DNA of 64,000 bases from Granulosicoccus sp964437945 (GTDB taxonomy: Bacteria > Pseudomonadota > Gammaproteobacteria > Granulosicoccales > Granulosicoccaceae), in contig CAYTJF010000003.1 of NCBI GenBank assembly GCA_964437945.1, positions 1 to 64,000 on the forward strand. Direction: 5' to 3'. Positions 56,601-64,000 of this stretch are shown here, piece after piece (the first letter of the stretch is position 1; the number at the start of each line of letters is the position of its first letter). Below the pieces are notes generated by a model, which was not told where the DNA came from, searched no databases, and saw only the letters and a list, made by a program, of their open reading frames with translations. The translations under genes and the position numbers were made by a program.

Positions 56601-57141
56601 CCGTTTCGCGCCGACGCTCTTTGTATTTGGATATGCCGGCCGCCTCTTCCAGATACACACGCAGCTCTTCAGGTTTGGCATCGATAAGACGCGAGATCAT
56701 TCCCTGCTCTATGATGGCGTAGCTACGCGGTCCAAGACCGGTTCCCAGGAAAATGTCGCGAATATCGCGGCGGCGACACCGGGCATTATTCAACAAATAT
56801 TTTGAGACACCCTCGCGGCTGACCTCACGGCGTATGGAGATTTCTGCGTAGGCTGCATACTCACCACCTAGAGAACCATCGGAATTGTCGAAAACCAGTT
56901 CAACTGAGGCCTGCCCGACTGGCTTTCTACTCGACGAGCCGGTGAAGATAACATCGTCCATGGATTCACCGCGCAGGTGTTTCGCAGATGACTCGCCCAT
57001 GACCCAGCGAACCGCATCGATGGTATTCGATTTTCCACATCCATTTGGCCCGACTATACCGACCAGCGATGTGGGCAGTTTTAAATCCGTGGGGTCAACA
57101 AATGACTTGAAACCGGCTAGCTTTATTCGGGTAAGACGCAT
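53641..57141 (-). CDS. smc: chromosome partition protein SMC
   Basis: The condensin core ATPase, 1166 residues. Head motifs are Walker A VGPNGCGKSNTIDAVRWVMG (about residues 28-47) and the C-terminal LLSGGEKALTAVALVFAF with MLDEVDAPLDDANV. Long coiled-coil arms flank a hinge near residues 510-640. No scpA/scpB is in the window. It starts one base apart from an open frame on the other strand and is divergent from cysZ. Confidence 0.97.
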   Translation of the reverse strand: MRLTRIKLAGFKSFVDPTDLKLPTSLVGIVGPNGCGKSNTIDAVRWVMGESSAKHLRGESMDDVIFTGSSSRKPVGQASVELVFDNSDGSLGGEYAAYAEISIRREVSREGVSKYLLNNARCRRRDIRDIFLGTGLGPRSYAIIEQGMISRLIDAKPEELRVYLEEAAGISKYKERRRETENRIRHTRDNLDRLDDLREEVDKQLAHLQRQASTAERFQTLKTEQREKRGELLALRRRHYMDSRDNQAARIAECEKELEAVVSELRATETSIEQARVQQTEATDSFNQTQANFYRIGSEVSRIEQTIEHTRESRRQQSQELAEVDRSLEEAKKHVEDDSKRIQEIDDALSTDQPAIDQLKDTQRISAEMLTRAETELSEWRTQQDAFKQRHADATRSASVERNNIEQYERSIGNAKSRQEKLTSEQTSFDIGAVAQLIEVSLVEEVAAAAEEQRLQKNLEQSHEKQQVLRENIRRETVTLNETRANAQTMLGRLASLEALQQAALEPDSSAADTWLHMNELDGRPKLAQTITTEPGWEKAVELVLGSHLEAIVVEGTDAIDRCLQDVPAAQLTLLNGQADSTPPAANELRSKVSGDVALHELMVGVRTADTLAQAMQARETLADGESVITKDGLWLGCAWLCVARADSQDSVLLRESEISELRANLTELESNIESLEERVGTLTNQLAEHETRRETLQHSFNDAVRGLSDVKSVVLSHRQRHDQQSSRMSQLDEELAEVRAMSEQDTDRLKQAKEKRNEALLQLENMDVENDKLQAEQQSLQAALQEARTRADTDRDAGQELAIRVESMRSSREATKQNLERMTTRIEQLSSRQSMLNELLASEDEDPLNNLEASLKDNLGARLTAETALTQSRSQLDNVELRLREHEQSRLTHDSEAQTKREVLQKEQIASQEVLVRLKTIEEQLTENAYDVEVLNANMPEGATVEAWEDDLEKLEKRISRLGPINLAAIDELAEQSSRKEYLDSQYADVTDALATLEAAIAKIDRETRTRFKETFDSVNSKVEEFFPRLFGGGKASLQMTGDDLLNTGVVVIAQPPGKRVNNIQLLSGGEKALTAVALVFAFFELNPSPFCMLDEVDAPLDDANVGRFCELVKEMSERVQFIFITHNKITMEMAHQLMGVTMNEPGVSRLVTVDVQEAAELASA

Positions 57142-57245
57142 TGGTGTTTATTGATTACCCATTACATAAGGTGTTGATCTGCGCGCCTATTGTACTGTCT
57201 TTTAGCGCCGACACCACCATTGCTTTTAAGTCTAAAATAGAAACC

Positions 57246-57989
57246 ATGAAACCAATCGGATTTATAGGCGCAACTCGCTATCTGAGTCGAGGATGGCAAC
57301 TGGTTCGTCAACCCGGATTACGCCGCTTTGTGCTTGTACCACTGCTTATTAATGTAATCGTATTCAGTATTGCAGGCTGGTTATTGTTTGGCAGTGTATT
57401 CAGTTGGATGTCTGATTGGGCACTTTTTGATCGATTTGGTGACATTTGGTTGGTTGAGAAGCTACGTCAGATTTTACAATTCGTGATCGGCGTCATCCTT
57501 TCAGTGGTACTGATCTATGTTTTTACTCTGCTTGCCAACTTTATTGGCGCACCCTTCAACGCTTTGCTGGCTGAACGCGTTGAGCTTCACCTGACTGGAA
57601 AATCACCAACGACCGATCCATCGATGGCGTTTCTAATAAAGAGCATCCCAAAAACCTTACGAGCCGAATTGTCCAAGCTGCTTTATCTTGCACTCTGGAG
57701 TATTCCACTGCTTATCCTTGGCTTTATTCCCTTGCTCAATTTGGCCGCTCCGTTTGTTATATTTGCATTCGGCTCCTGGATGTTTGCGCTCGAATATATT
57801 GACTATCCGATGGGCAACCACGGCAAGTTTTTCAAAGACGCAAAAATTGCACTTCGGCAAAAGCGATCCATGGCGCTGGGTTTTGGATTCGTGGTTGCCG
57901 TGTTCAGCATAATCCCTGTGATTAATCTCGTTATTATGCCAATCGCAGTTGCAGGGGCGACCGCACTTTATGTTGAACACATGGGTTAA
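57246..57989 (+). CDS. cysZ: sulfate transporter CysZ
   Basis: An inner-membrane protein that takes up sulfate for cysteine synthesis. The 247-residue protein has about four helices and the motifs GATRYLSRGWQLVRQPGLRR, NFIGAPFNALLAERVE and FALEYIDYPMGNHGK. The ATG at 57246 is chosen; the frame is open to 57141 beside the smc start. Confidence 0.9.
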   Translation: MKPIGFIGATRYLSRGWQLVRQPGLRRFVLVPLLINVIVFSIAGWLLFGSVFSWMSDWALFDRFGDIWLVEKLRQILQFVIGVILSVVLIYVFTLLANFIGAPFNALLAERVELHLTGKSPTTDPSMAFLIKSIPKTLRAELSKLLYLALWSIPLLILGFIPLLNLAAPFVIFAFGSWMFALEYIDYPMGNHGKFFKDAKIALRQKRSMALGFGFVVAVFSIIPVINLVIMPIAVAGATALYVEHMG

Positions 57990-58014
57990 CAGCACTCGCT
58001 ATGGAAGACAGTTC

Positions 58015-58878
58015 ATGAGCTCCAGACCATTGATGAGACTATCGAATTGGCTCTCTTTAGCGTGCTTCATTTTGCTGAGTGGTTTTTCACACATATTATT
58101 GGCAGCTGATACCAATGTGTCATTTTTCGAACACAACCCTGTTCCCGGTGGTATCGCTATTGTTGATCTGGCGATAACTGACTCAGTGAATAGCCCAAGC
58201 GCCAAGCTGGGAGAACGCGAAATCGCTGTTCTGGCACAAAATGGCAAATGGTATGCACTTGTGGGAATTGACCTATCTACCGAACCTGGCACACAGTCAC
58301 TCGCTGTTGACACGGGCAGCAGTTCATCCAAGATCAATTTCGAGGTCAAAGAGTTCAAATACGAAGAGCAACGTATTGTCATTAAAGATGACCGGAAACT
58401 GAATCCTGCACCACTAGACATGGAACGCATCAAAAAGGAAAACGTACGCCTTGCGGCGGTTAAAGCCTATCGACACGAAACATTGTTAACTGACGGGTTT
58501 CAGTTGCCGCTTGAAGGCATTCTAACCAGCCCGTTTGGCTTACGACGTTTTTTCAATGATCAACCACGTCGACCACACGGCGGCATTGATATCGCTGCCG
58601 ATACCGGCACGCCCATTCATGCACCTGCCGACGGTCTGGTGGTTGATACCGGCGACTACTTTTTTAACGGCAACACCATTTTTTTAGAACACGGCCTGGG
58701 CTTGCAAACCTTCTACGCTCACCTGAGTAAAATTCATGTTAAAACGGGCGATAAAGTCAGTACGGGTGACCTGCTTGGTGAAGTCGGTGAAACAGGACGC
58801 GTTACTGGTCCTCATTTGCATTGGTCTGTTGGATTAAATGGTGCCTGGGTAGACCCCAATCTTGTAATGAGCGAATAG
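58015..58878 (+). CDS. M23 family metallopeptidase (LytM-type)
   Basis: A 287-residue exported zinc endopeptidase, probably acting on peptidoglycan cross-links. A signal peptide covers residues about 1-30. The C-terminal catalytic domain has TSPFGLRRFF, the zinc ligands in PHGGIDIAADTGTP (HxxxD) and TGPHLHWSVG (HxH). The N-terminal domain resembles the regulatory part of similar peptidases. The ATG at 58015 has a GGAAG site; a longer frame begins inside cysZ. Confidence 0.9.
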   Translation: MSSRPLMRLSNWLSLACFILLSGFSHILLAADTNVSFFEHNPVPGGIAIVDLAITDSVNSPSAKLGEREIAVLAQNGKWYALVGIDLSTEPGTQSLAVDTGSSSSKINFEVKEFKYEEQRIVIKDDRKLNPAPLDMERIKKENVRLAAVKAYRHETLLTDGFQLPLEGILTSPFGLRRFFNDQPRRPHGGIDIAADTGTPIHAPADGLVVDTGDYFFNGNTIFLEHGLGLQTFYAHLSKIHVKTGDKVSTGDLLGEVGETGRVTGPHLHWSVGLNGAWVDPNLVMSE

Positions 58879-59008
58879 ACTGACGTCCGGCACCAGTCGC
58901 GCTGTGCGGGAATCGACTTGAAGATTAAGCGTATTGGCATTTTGGACACTGAATACAGCGTCGATTGCAATTGCTAGCCAGGAATCTCACACACAGTCTA
59001 AGTGATTT

Positions 59009-59470
59009 TTATTTGCTGATATCTACCCATGTCTTGTAATCTGAGTACTTTTCAAGCTCATCTATTGTCAAACGTATGGCAGAATATTGATCACCAGCAG
59101 CAGGAATGATTTCTACGTTTTTTTTCAATGATACGTCTAAATACACATCAATGGAGTTCTTTAATCCGAATGGACAAACCCCACCAATCGCATGCCCGGT
59201 TTCCTCAAGAACTTCATCTGGATTAAGCATTTTTGCTTTAGAAGAAAATTGTTTTTTAAATTTTCTATTGTCAATTTTCGATCTCCCAGCAACAACTACT
59301 AAAATCGCCTTATCTTCTAATCTGAATGACAGCGTCTTACCAATTTGATCGGGATCCACTTGATGAGCCTTTGCTGCTTCCTCCACGGTTGCCGTTGAAT
59401 TTTCGAGAACTATAATACGATCAGCAATATTGTGTTGAGAGAAAAAAATCTTTACCGCTTCTAACGACAT
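59009..59470 (-). CDS. YbaK/EbsC-type aminoacyl-tRNA deacylase
   Basis: A 153-residue editing-domain protein. The catalytic-lysine region QIGKTLSFRL and the motif IGGVCPFGLKNSI identify the YbaK/ProX-like family, which removes wrong amino acids from tRNA (often Ala or Cys from tRNA-Pro). The exact specificity is not readable. It stands alone, convergent with the peptidase gene. Confidence 0.85.
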   Translation of the reverse strand: MSLEAVKIFFSQHNIADRIIVLENSTATVEEAAKAHQVDPDQIGKTLSFRLEDKAILVVVAGRSKIDNRKFKKQFSSKAKMLNPDEVLEETGHAIGGVCPFGLKNSIDVYLDVSLKKNVEIIPAAGDQYSAIRLTIDELEKYSDYKTWVDISK

Positions 59471-59688
59471 AACAAATCCTTAGATAGAGTGATCATGCAC
59501 ATATAGGGAAACCGCACACACCATCGGCCGCAAGCGATTGTTAGATTTATTCAATTAAATTCAATTTACGAGTATAGGTTAATACCAGCTTGAAAGAACA
59601 CAAGTCGCAAAGAATGTAAAGGCGGTGAATACAACTTGTCCAATAACTGTCTTTTCTTTCGTTAATTCGAACCCCTCGTTTTAGCCAC
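59471..59688. other. intergenic stretch, nothing identified
   Basis: About 220 AT-rich bases between leftward genes. No ORF, hairpin or promoter that can be supported. Confidence 0.4.
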
Positions 59689-61026
59689 CTATACCGTACG
59701 CTTTCCCCAAGGCCCAAGCTTCAGCGCAACAGTCACAAAAACACCATATACAATTACGGCAACCGCCACCAGATACAGCACCGGTTTTACCTGTGTAGCA
59801 CTTGATACCCAAAATAACCCGGTAGCTACCACAAACAATCGCAACATGGCTCCAATGACGGGGAACTTCAATGTATTTAAACCCTGACTACCGAAATAGC
59901 AGCCAAGACCAAGTGCGAAAAACAAGTACGTGGGCGCCAATATTCTTAGTGACTCACTGCAGTGCTCAATTACCACCGCATCACTACCTACCAATCCGCA
60001 CCATGTGCCTGGGAAGAGAGCCAACAATAGTCCTAAACATCCGACCAGACCAGCATTAATTAACACACCTCGCCAAGCGATTGAAATTGCTTTTTCTCTT
60101 TGTCCTGCTCCGACATAGGCACCAACAATGGCAATTAATGACGAACCAATGCCAAAAATGATCGGCACCATAATTAATTCGAGCCGGACCGCTAGGCCAA
60201 AACCCGCTAGCCATTCTGTCCCGAAACGACTAAATATCACAGTGGTAACCATCGCATAAGTAATCGTCATTACGGACTGACTTGCAGCCAGCAATCCTTG
60301 CTTTAATATTCGAATCAGTGTTTGCCAACGAAATGCAGCCACTTTAAAACGAACAGGCTGACTGCTCCTGGTGATATACCAGATTGCCACCACAAGTGCG
60401 ATTAGAAACGATCCTGACATAGCGAATGCAGCTGCTTTAATTGCCTCGTCCAAAGTCGCTCCCTGAACCGGAATGATCATCCATGCCAGAGCTGTATAGG
60501 AGATAAGCATAACCGCCGCAACAAGAGCCGGGCGAACCATGTCACCACTGCCCCGTAATACGGAGCACAACATGTTTACCAGCCAATATGCGGTTATTGC
60601 AGGAAATACCAGAGTTGCATAACGTTGGGCTGCATGAACAACCGTTGAACTGTTACTGGCATACTCATACAATAGTGGCCCAAGCAATACTACAAGCGCC
60701 CACATCAATAAGCCTCCAACCACAGAAATTAATACAGCGCACACCAACACCGAACTGGCCTGTTCATGGTCGTTCGCACCGATCGCCCTCGCGGTTAGCC
60801 CACTGACCGCACCACCGATTGCTCCAGCCGAGAACATGGCGGCAAGTATGATAAGCGGATACACCAGTGCCACTGCCGCCAATGCATCAGCTCCGGATGC
60901 TTTCAGAAATCTTGCTTCTATTAGACCTGGAGTTGAAAATAATAGAGCGCCTATAACACCCGGAACGGCCAGGCGAAACATGGTTGGCCCAAGTGGTGCT
61001 CCAACCAACGATGATGCTTTCTTCAT
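59689..61026 (-). CDS. MATE family efflux transporter
   Basis: About 445 residues with twelve predicted helices. The N-terminal FRLAVPGVIGALLFSTPGLI and the internal repeat MVPIIFGIGSSLIAIVGAYVG fit the multidrug and toxin extrusion family, which exports cationic or other small compounds with Na+ or H+ entry. ATG at 61026 is preferred over a start 20 residues upstream, which lacks family resemblance. The substrate is unknown. Confidence 0.88.
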   Translation of the reverse strand: MKKASSLVGAPLGPTMFRLAVPGVIGALLFSTPGLIEARFLKASGADALAAVALVYPLIILAAMFSAGAIGGAVSGLTARAIGANDHEQASSVLVCAVLISVVGGLLMWALVVLLGPLLYEYASNSSTVVHAAQRYATLVFPAITAYWLVNMLCSVLRGSGDMVRPALVAAVMLISYTALAWMIIPVQGATLDEAIKAAAFAMSGSFLIALVVAIWYITRSSQPVRFKVAAFRWQTLIRILKQGLLAASQSVMTITYAMVTTVIFSRFGTEWLAGFGLAVRLELIMVPIIFGIGSSLIAIVGAYVGAGQREKAISIAWRGVLINAGLVGCLGLLLALFPGTWCGLVGSDAVVIEHCSESLRILAPTYLFFALGLGCYFGSQGLNTLKFPVIGAMLRLFVVATGLFWVSSATQVKPVLYLVAVAVIVYGVFVTVALKLGPWGKRTV

Positions 61027-61106
61027 TACAAGTGCGTCCTGATAGTATGTCAATGCTAGCATGTAAACTCTCAGTTGCCAGAACAACTAATTTCATGAGC
61101 GCTTGT

Positions 61107-61247
61107 ATGAAAAACTATGCACTACAATTACAACTGCCGTTTTCGTTGCTAAGCATGGGATGCAGCTCGGATAGCGATGATAGCAATCCGACCATCAATG
61201 AAGAAACAACAAATCAGATTCAAATCTCATCGGACACACTGGTGTGA
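61107..61247 (+). pseudogene. short lipoprotein-like ORF, possible remnant
   Basis: A 46-codon ORF starting MKNYALQLQLPFSLLSMGC with a lipobox-like Ser-Met-Gly-Cys, followed by an acidic CSSDSDDS stretch. It stops early; another frame continues open to about 61317. It may be the broken N-terminus of a secreted protein from the same lost locus as the DUF1501 remnant. Confidence 0.35.
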
Positions 61248-61321
61248 CAGTGGTATTTGCCAGACACAGATGAACAGCGGGCTACTGCAGAACTTGCTCG
61301 TGTACAATCGCAGTAACGTTC

Positions 61322-61726
61322 TTAGGTACTTACAAACAGCCCTGCTAAAAGGTACAAAGACAGAGCTAGCCACGTACCCAAAATGAGCCAATAAACTATA
61401 GGATTTCTGCGGCGCTCAACGTGTTCTAAAAAATGCGTTGAACCGCTTTTGAAATCAGGAATAATCCAGATTAAAAATAATATTCCCCAAATCCAAATGG
61501 CTTCAAAAATAATTGACAAGAACACCATGCAGAGCCCAAGAAGGGCTCGCCATTTTATAGTCGGTTGATGCTTACCAATATTGACGTTTATAGCGGCTTT
61601 CTTATCAAGTATAAAAAACGCTGCTCCCTGTGAATCATAGGCAAGAACGGATGTGTTACGTCCCGAACCCTGTTCAGCCACAACATCACCTTGACAGCCT
61701 GACTGCGCTCCAGGGAAATCCGGCAC
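61322..61726 (-). CDS. small membrane protein of unknown function
   Basis: The C-terminal half has two membrane segments (around LLGLCMVFLSIIFEAIWIWG and IVYWLILGTWLALSLYLL) joined by a charged loop, FLEHVERRRN. The N-terminal 40 codons run antisense through the DUF1501 remnant and are probably not real; the only internal ATG is at 61528. It seems to have arrived at, or been exposed by, the break in the DUF1501 gene. Confidence 0.45.
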   Translation of the reverse strand: MPDFPGAQSGCQGDVVAEQGSGRNTSVLAYDSQGAAFFILDKKAAINVNIGKHQPTIKWRALLGLCMVFLSIIFEAIWIWGILFLIWIIPDFKSGSTHFLEHVERRRNPIVYWLILGTWLALSLYLLAGLFVST

Positions 61727-62409
61727 AGTATGAACTGATGCGTCGTCACTTCGAACCGGAGCCGAACACTACCGACTCTCCGCTGGAGCGCGACTTTGTC
61801 AATGCCATGGGCAATGCGCTTCGCAACAATGAGGCCTACAATGCTGGCGCATCTCAGACTGCCGGGCTATCAACCGCATTTCCCGGTGGCTCTCTTAGTG
61901 ATCAGTTAAAGGCTGTGTCTGAGGCAATAGCAGCGCGCGACGCACTGAACGTAAACCGCCGGATTTTCTTTATTGGACTTGGTGGCTTTGACACACACTC
62001 AAACCAGGTACTTGAACTACCACCGCTGCAGCGTGAACTTGACACCGGTATCACCGCGTTTGTCAACGCAATGCGCGAACTCGGTGTTAGCGAGGACGTT
62101 ACGCTGTTTACTGCATCAGACTTTGGCCGAACACTCGCCGTTAATGGCGATGGTACGGACCATGGCTGGGGCAATCACCACTTCGTGGTCGGTGATGCGG
62201 TTAACGGACGCCGCATTCTTGGTGAATTGCCGCCCTACGACCTCGCCCATGCGCTTGATGCCGGAGGTGGTCGGTGGATACCAACCCATTCAGTCGAACA
62301 GTTCGCTGCACCGTTAGGGCGCTGGTTTGGTCTGAACGAAACAGATTTACAGGCGGCATTGCCAAACCCTGATAACTTCAATAGCTCGGCGTTGAACTAC
62401 TTTGTTTGA
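61630..62409 (+). pseudogene. 5'-truncated DUF1501 protein
   Basis: From about 61700 the frame encodes the C-terminal half of a DUF1501 (sulfatase-like fold) protein: IFFIGLGGFDTHSNQVLEL, LFTASDFGRTLAVNGDG, DHGWGNHHFVVGDAV and ending PLGRWFGLNETDLQ. Full members have 400-500 residues with a Tat-type signal; only about 235 are left and the N-terminus is replaced by unrelated DNA. The remaining frame is intact, so the loss may be recent. A paired DUF1800 gene is also missing. Confidence 0.75.
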
Positions 62410-62621
62410 AGCACAAAGACTTGCGGAGGAGTTTTTTGTACTGCGTGTAAATGATGCACCGTTTCCGTGACACCTAAAAGTAGATATGAAAAGAAGGCGT
62501 ATTTTAAGTACGGTATTTCACTTAACCGATCTATATATCCAATAACTTAGCCATCCCTTTTCTGTAAGCCTGAACCTGATTGTATGTGCATCCAGTGAGC
62601 GGCTGAGCTACACCGCACTTG
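62410..62621. other. intergenic stretch
   Basis: No gene. A weak hairpin (about AGTGAGCGG / CCGCACT near 62594-62618) sits just past the DinB stop and might end that transcript. Confidence 0.35.
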
Positions 62622-63152
62622 TCATACATTTTCCGCTTGGAGAAATACAGAAATGTCCGTTGTGGGCGGTTCAATTGACATTTGATACATGACACCCTCT
62701 ATGTGACCTCGATGGTAAGAGGCATGATTAACTATATGCTGTAATATTTCACTAACTGTCATTTCTCCATCGCTGCCGCCAATAAAAGTGAAATTAATTG
62801 GCTCGCTCAATTGATTGCTGGACAGTTGGGCTACGTAATCTTTATACCAATTGTTAATATTATTCTGCTTATTCCTTAGCGCATTAATCGATTGTACATC
62901 TTTCGGATTTCTAGTTTGAATTTTATGAGGGATGCCTTGCAGATTTAAACTCCAAACATGATCCATTGCGCAAACATGGTTTAAAAGAGCAAGTATATTT
63001 CCAAATAGCATGGGCCTTTGCTTATCAAGTTCTTTTGTTGGTAGTTGGTACAAAGATTCATAGAGCAGCTCATCAGCCCAATTTTTATATCTGATTAGAT
63101 TTTCTATATTAATGTGGCACGTCGCTCCTATTTTGGTCAACGCCGCAAACAA
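62622..63152 (-). CDS. DinB family protein
   Basis: A four-helix bundle protein of the DinB/YfiT type, some of which are metal-dependent thiol transferases or hydrolases. The metal histidines are probably in LLNHVCAMDHVW near residue 60 and HIVNHASYHRGHIEGVMYQM near 140. The longest frame starts with TTG at 63152. Family proteins start just before ENLIRYKNWADELL; the codon there (63111-63113) is ATT, preceded by a GGAG, so the true start is uncertain. Confidence 0.8.
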   Translation of the reverse strand: MFAALTKIGATCHINIENLIRYKNWADELLYESLYQLPTKELDKQRPMLFGNILALLNHVCAMDHVWSLNLQGIPHKIQTRNPKDVQSINALRNKQNNINNWYKDYVAQLSSNQLSEPINFTFIGGSDGEMTVSEILQHIVNHASYHRGHIEGVMYQMSIEPPTTDISVFLQAENV

Positions 63153-63236
63153 TTGCGTAACAAGCAGGTCTGTCTTAATGCACAGTAAATATCAAGACAG
63201 TTTGCAGAGTCAAATTATTTTTCTTTGTAAGGCATC

Positions 63237-63725
63237 TTAGCGTTTTATGTATGCGAAAAGCGCTAAAATTATCAGCAATAGTTCTATCACAAAAGTCCAA
63301 TGCAATAAAAAGTTGCTAACCCACCACCCATGCACTGCTGGTACAGGAACTAATGTGAATGTTGTGGCGGAAATGGGATACAGCCAATGAATTTGCCCAG
63401 TGATGGTGTCCAACGCGAGATGAAGAACAATAGCCGAGAAAGCCACAGACACTATTTTGAATGCCTTTAGATTTTGACATAAGAACGTAATGAGTGAGAA
63501 GGACAGGTAGATTACGACCCAATAAAATGGTATGTGACTCCAGTACTGGTGGTGCACCACTTGCTTTCCACCAATCGAGTAAAAATAGATCAGATCAAGA
63601 TCGGGGACAATCCCACCGACAAGTGCTGCCAGTATTATAGCCCTTGAATTTAACTGCTTTGAAAGCACGGATATGCAAACAGTGCGCCCTAGCAGATATG
63701 CTGCAGGAAGATGACCTATAAGCAT
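63237..63725 (-). CDS. YdjM/DUF457-like membrane-bound metal-dependent hydrolase
   Basis: A 162-residue membrane protein with about four helices. GHLPAAYLLG at the N-terminus, the metal-site GGIVPDLDLIYF, QYWSHIPFY and LHLALDTITGQIHWLYP match the LexA-regulated YdjM-like family, of unclear role. A GGAG ribosome site precedes the ATG. Small size, orphan context and low GC suggest accessory origin. Confidence 0.8.
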   Translation of the reverse strand: MLIGHLPAAYLLGRTVCISVLSKQLNSRAIILAALVGGIVPDLDLIYFYSIGGKQVVHHQYWSHIPFYWVVIYLSFSLITFLCQNLKAFKIVSVAFSAIVLHLALDTITGQIHWLYPISATTFTLVPVPAVHGWWVSNFLLHWTFVIELLLIILALFAYIKR

Positions 63726-64000
63726 TTTGTATTCTCCACGTTAAGATAGGTGGTTTATACATGCTTGAGCCAGTCAAATTGTGCTCAATTATAGTGAATC
63801 ATGGCACGTTAACTTTAACGCCTAACGTTCGCCTTAACCTGCAATTCTGTTCCAAGTGTGCTGTGCGGTATTCTCGGTTGCGCTTAAAGCAAAACTATCG
63901 AGTGTCAACGGCGCCGTTTGGCTTGTGGTGCAAAATTCTTAATCGTTAAATAACACAAGCGTAAACGTGCTTCCACCAGACGTTAAACTTATGAAAGTAG
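63726..64000. other. end of window, no supported gene
   Basis: No credible ORF. It holds GCCTAACGTTCGCCTTAACC at about 63820-63839 and a perfect palindrome AACGGCGCCGTT near 63909, which recall a cassette recombination site but do not form a clear one. Confidence 0.35.

Overview
The window reads as chromosome of a free-living, probably marine gammaproteobacterium. zipA, the smc-zipA-ligA block, the eno-ftsB-ispD-ispF and rnhB-dnaE-accA-tilS blocks, a fabD-fabG-acpP-fabF-mltG-tmk-holB-pilZ block, cysZ, dusA and S-methyl-5'-thioinosine phosphorylase all point to that class. The genus cannot be fixed from the sequence. I see no rRNA, tRNA, CRISPR array, phage or complete insertion sequence.

Layout. 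1-7.4 kb: a large secreted PQQ-dependent sugar-dehydrogenase-like protein, then a leftward Atm1-type ABC exporter, dusA and a Gfo/Idh/MocA oxidoreductase. 7.6-14 kb: a rightward run starting with the glutathione-dependent formaldehyde genes frmA-frmB, followed by a PPOX flavoprotein, an FAD monooxygenase, an N-terminally cut saccharopine-dehydrogenase/DUF4166 protein and selO. 14-19.4 kb: an AT-rich accessory stretch with a GFA-family protein, a secreted repeat protein, a YihX-like HAD phosphatase and a sulfatase divergent from a LysR regulator. 19.4-34 kb: a long leftward housekeeping block (inositol phosphatase, MTI phosphorylase, ispF, ispD, ftsB, eno, kdsA, pyrG, tilS, accA, dnaE, rnhB), interrupted between accA and dnaE by a 212-bp inverted-repeat element. 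A GnnA-like oxidoreductase diverges from rnhB, where many relatives carry lpxB.

34-41.3 kb: a DUF481-like outer-membrane protein, two tandem soluble pyrophosphatases beside a membrane ion-pumping pyrophosphatase, and small conserved genes with TerC. 41.4-57 kb: a second long leftward block that runs, in transcription order, smc, zipA, ligA, dapB, fabD, fabG, a lipoprotein of unknown function, acpP, fabF, mltG, tmk, holB, pilZ-like and a SET-domain gene. 57-64 kb: cysZ and an M23 peptidase rightward, then an accessory tail with YbaK, MATE, a decayed DUF1501 locus, DinB and a YdjM-like membrane hydrolase.

No clearly new multi-gene system is visible. The most unusual signals are the inverted-repeat element and its possible second end 17.6 kb away, the pyrophosphatase trio with its cation-specificity signature, two truncated gene remnants, altered gene order in two conserved clusters, and a repeated habit of in-frame minisatellites inside proteins, including the divisome proteins FtsB and ZipA.
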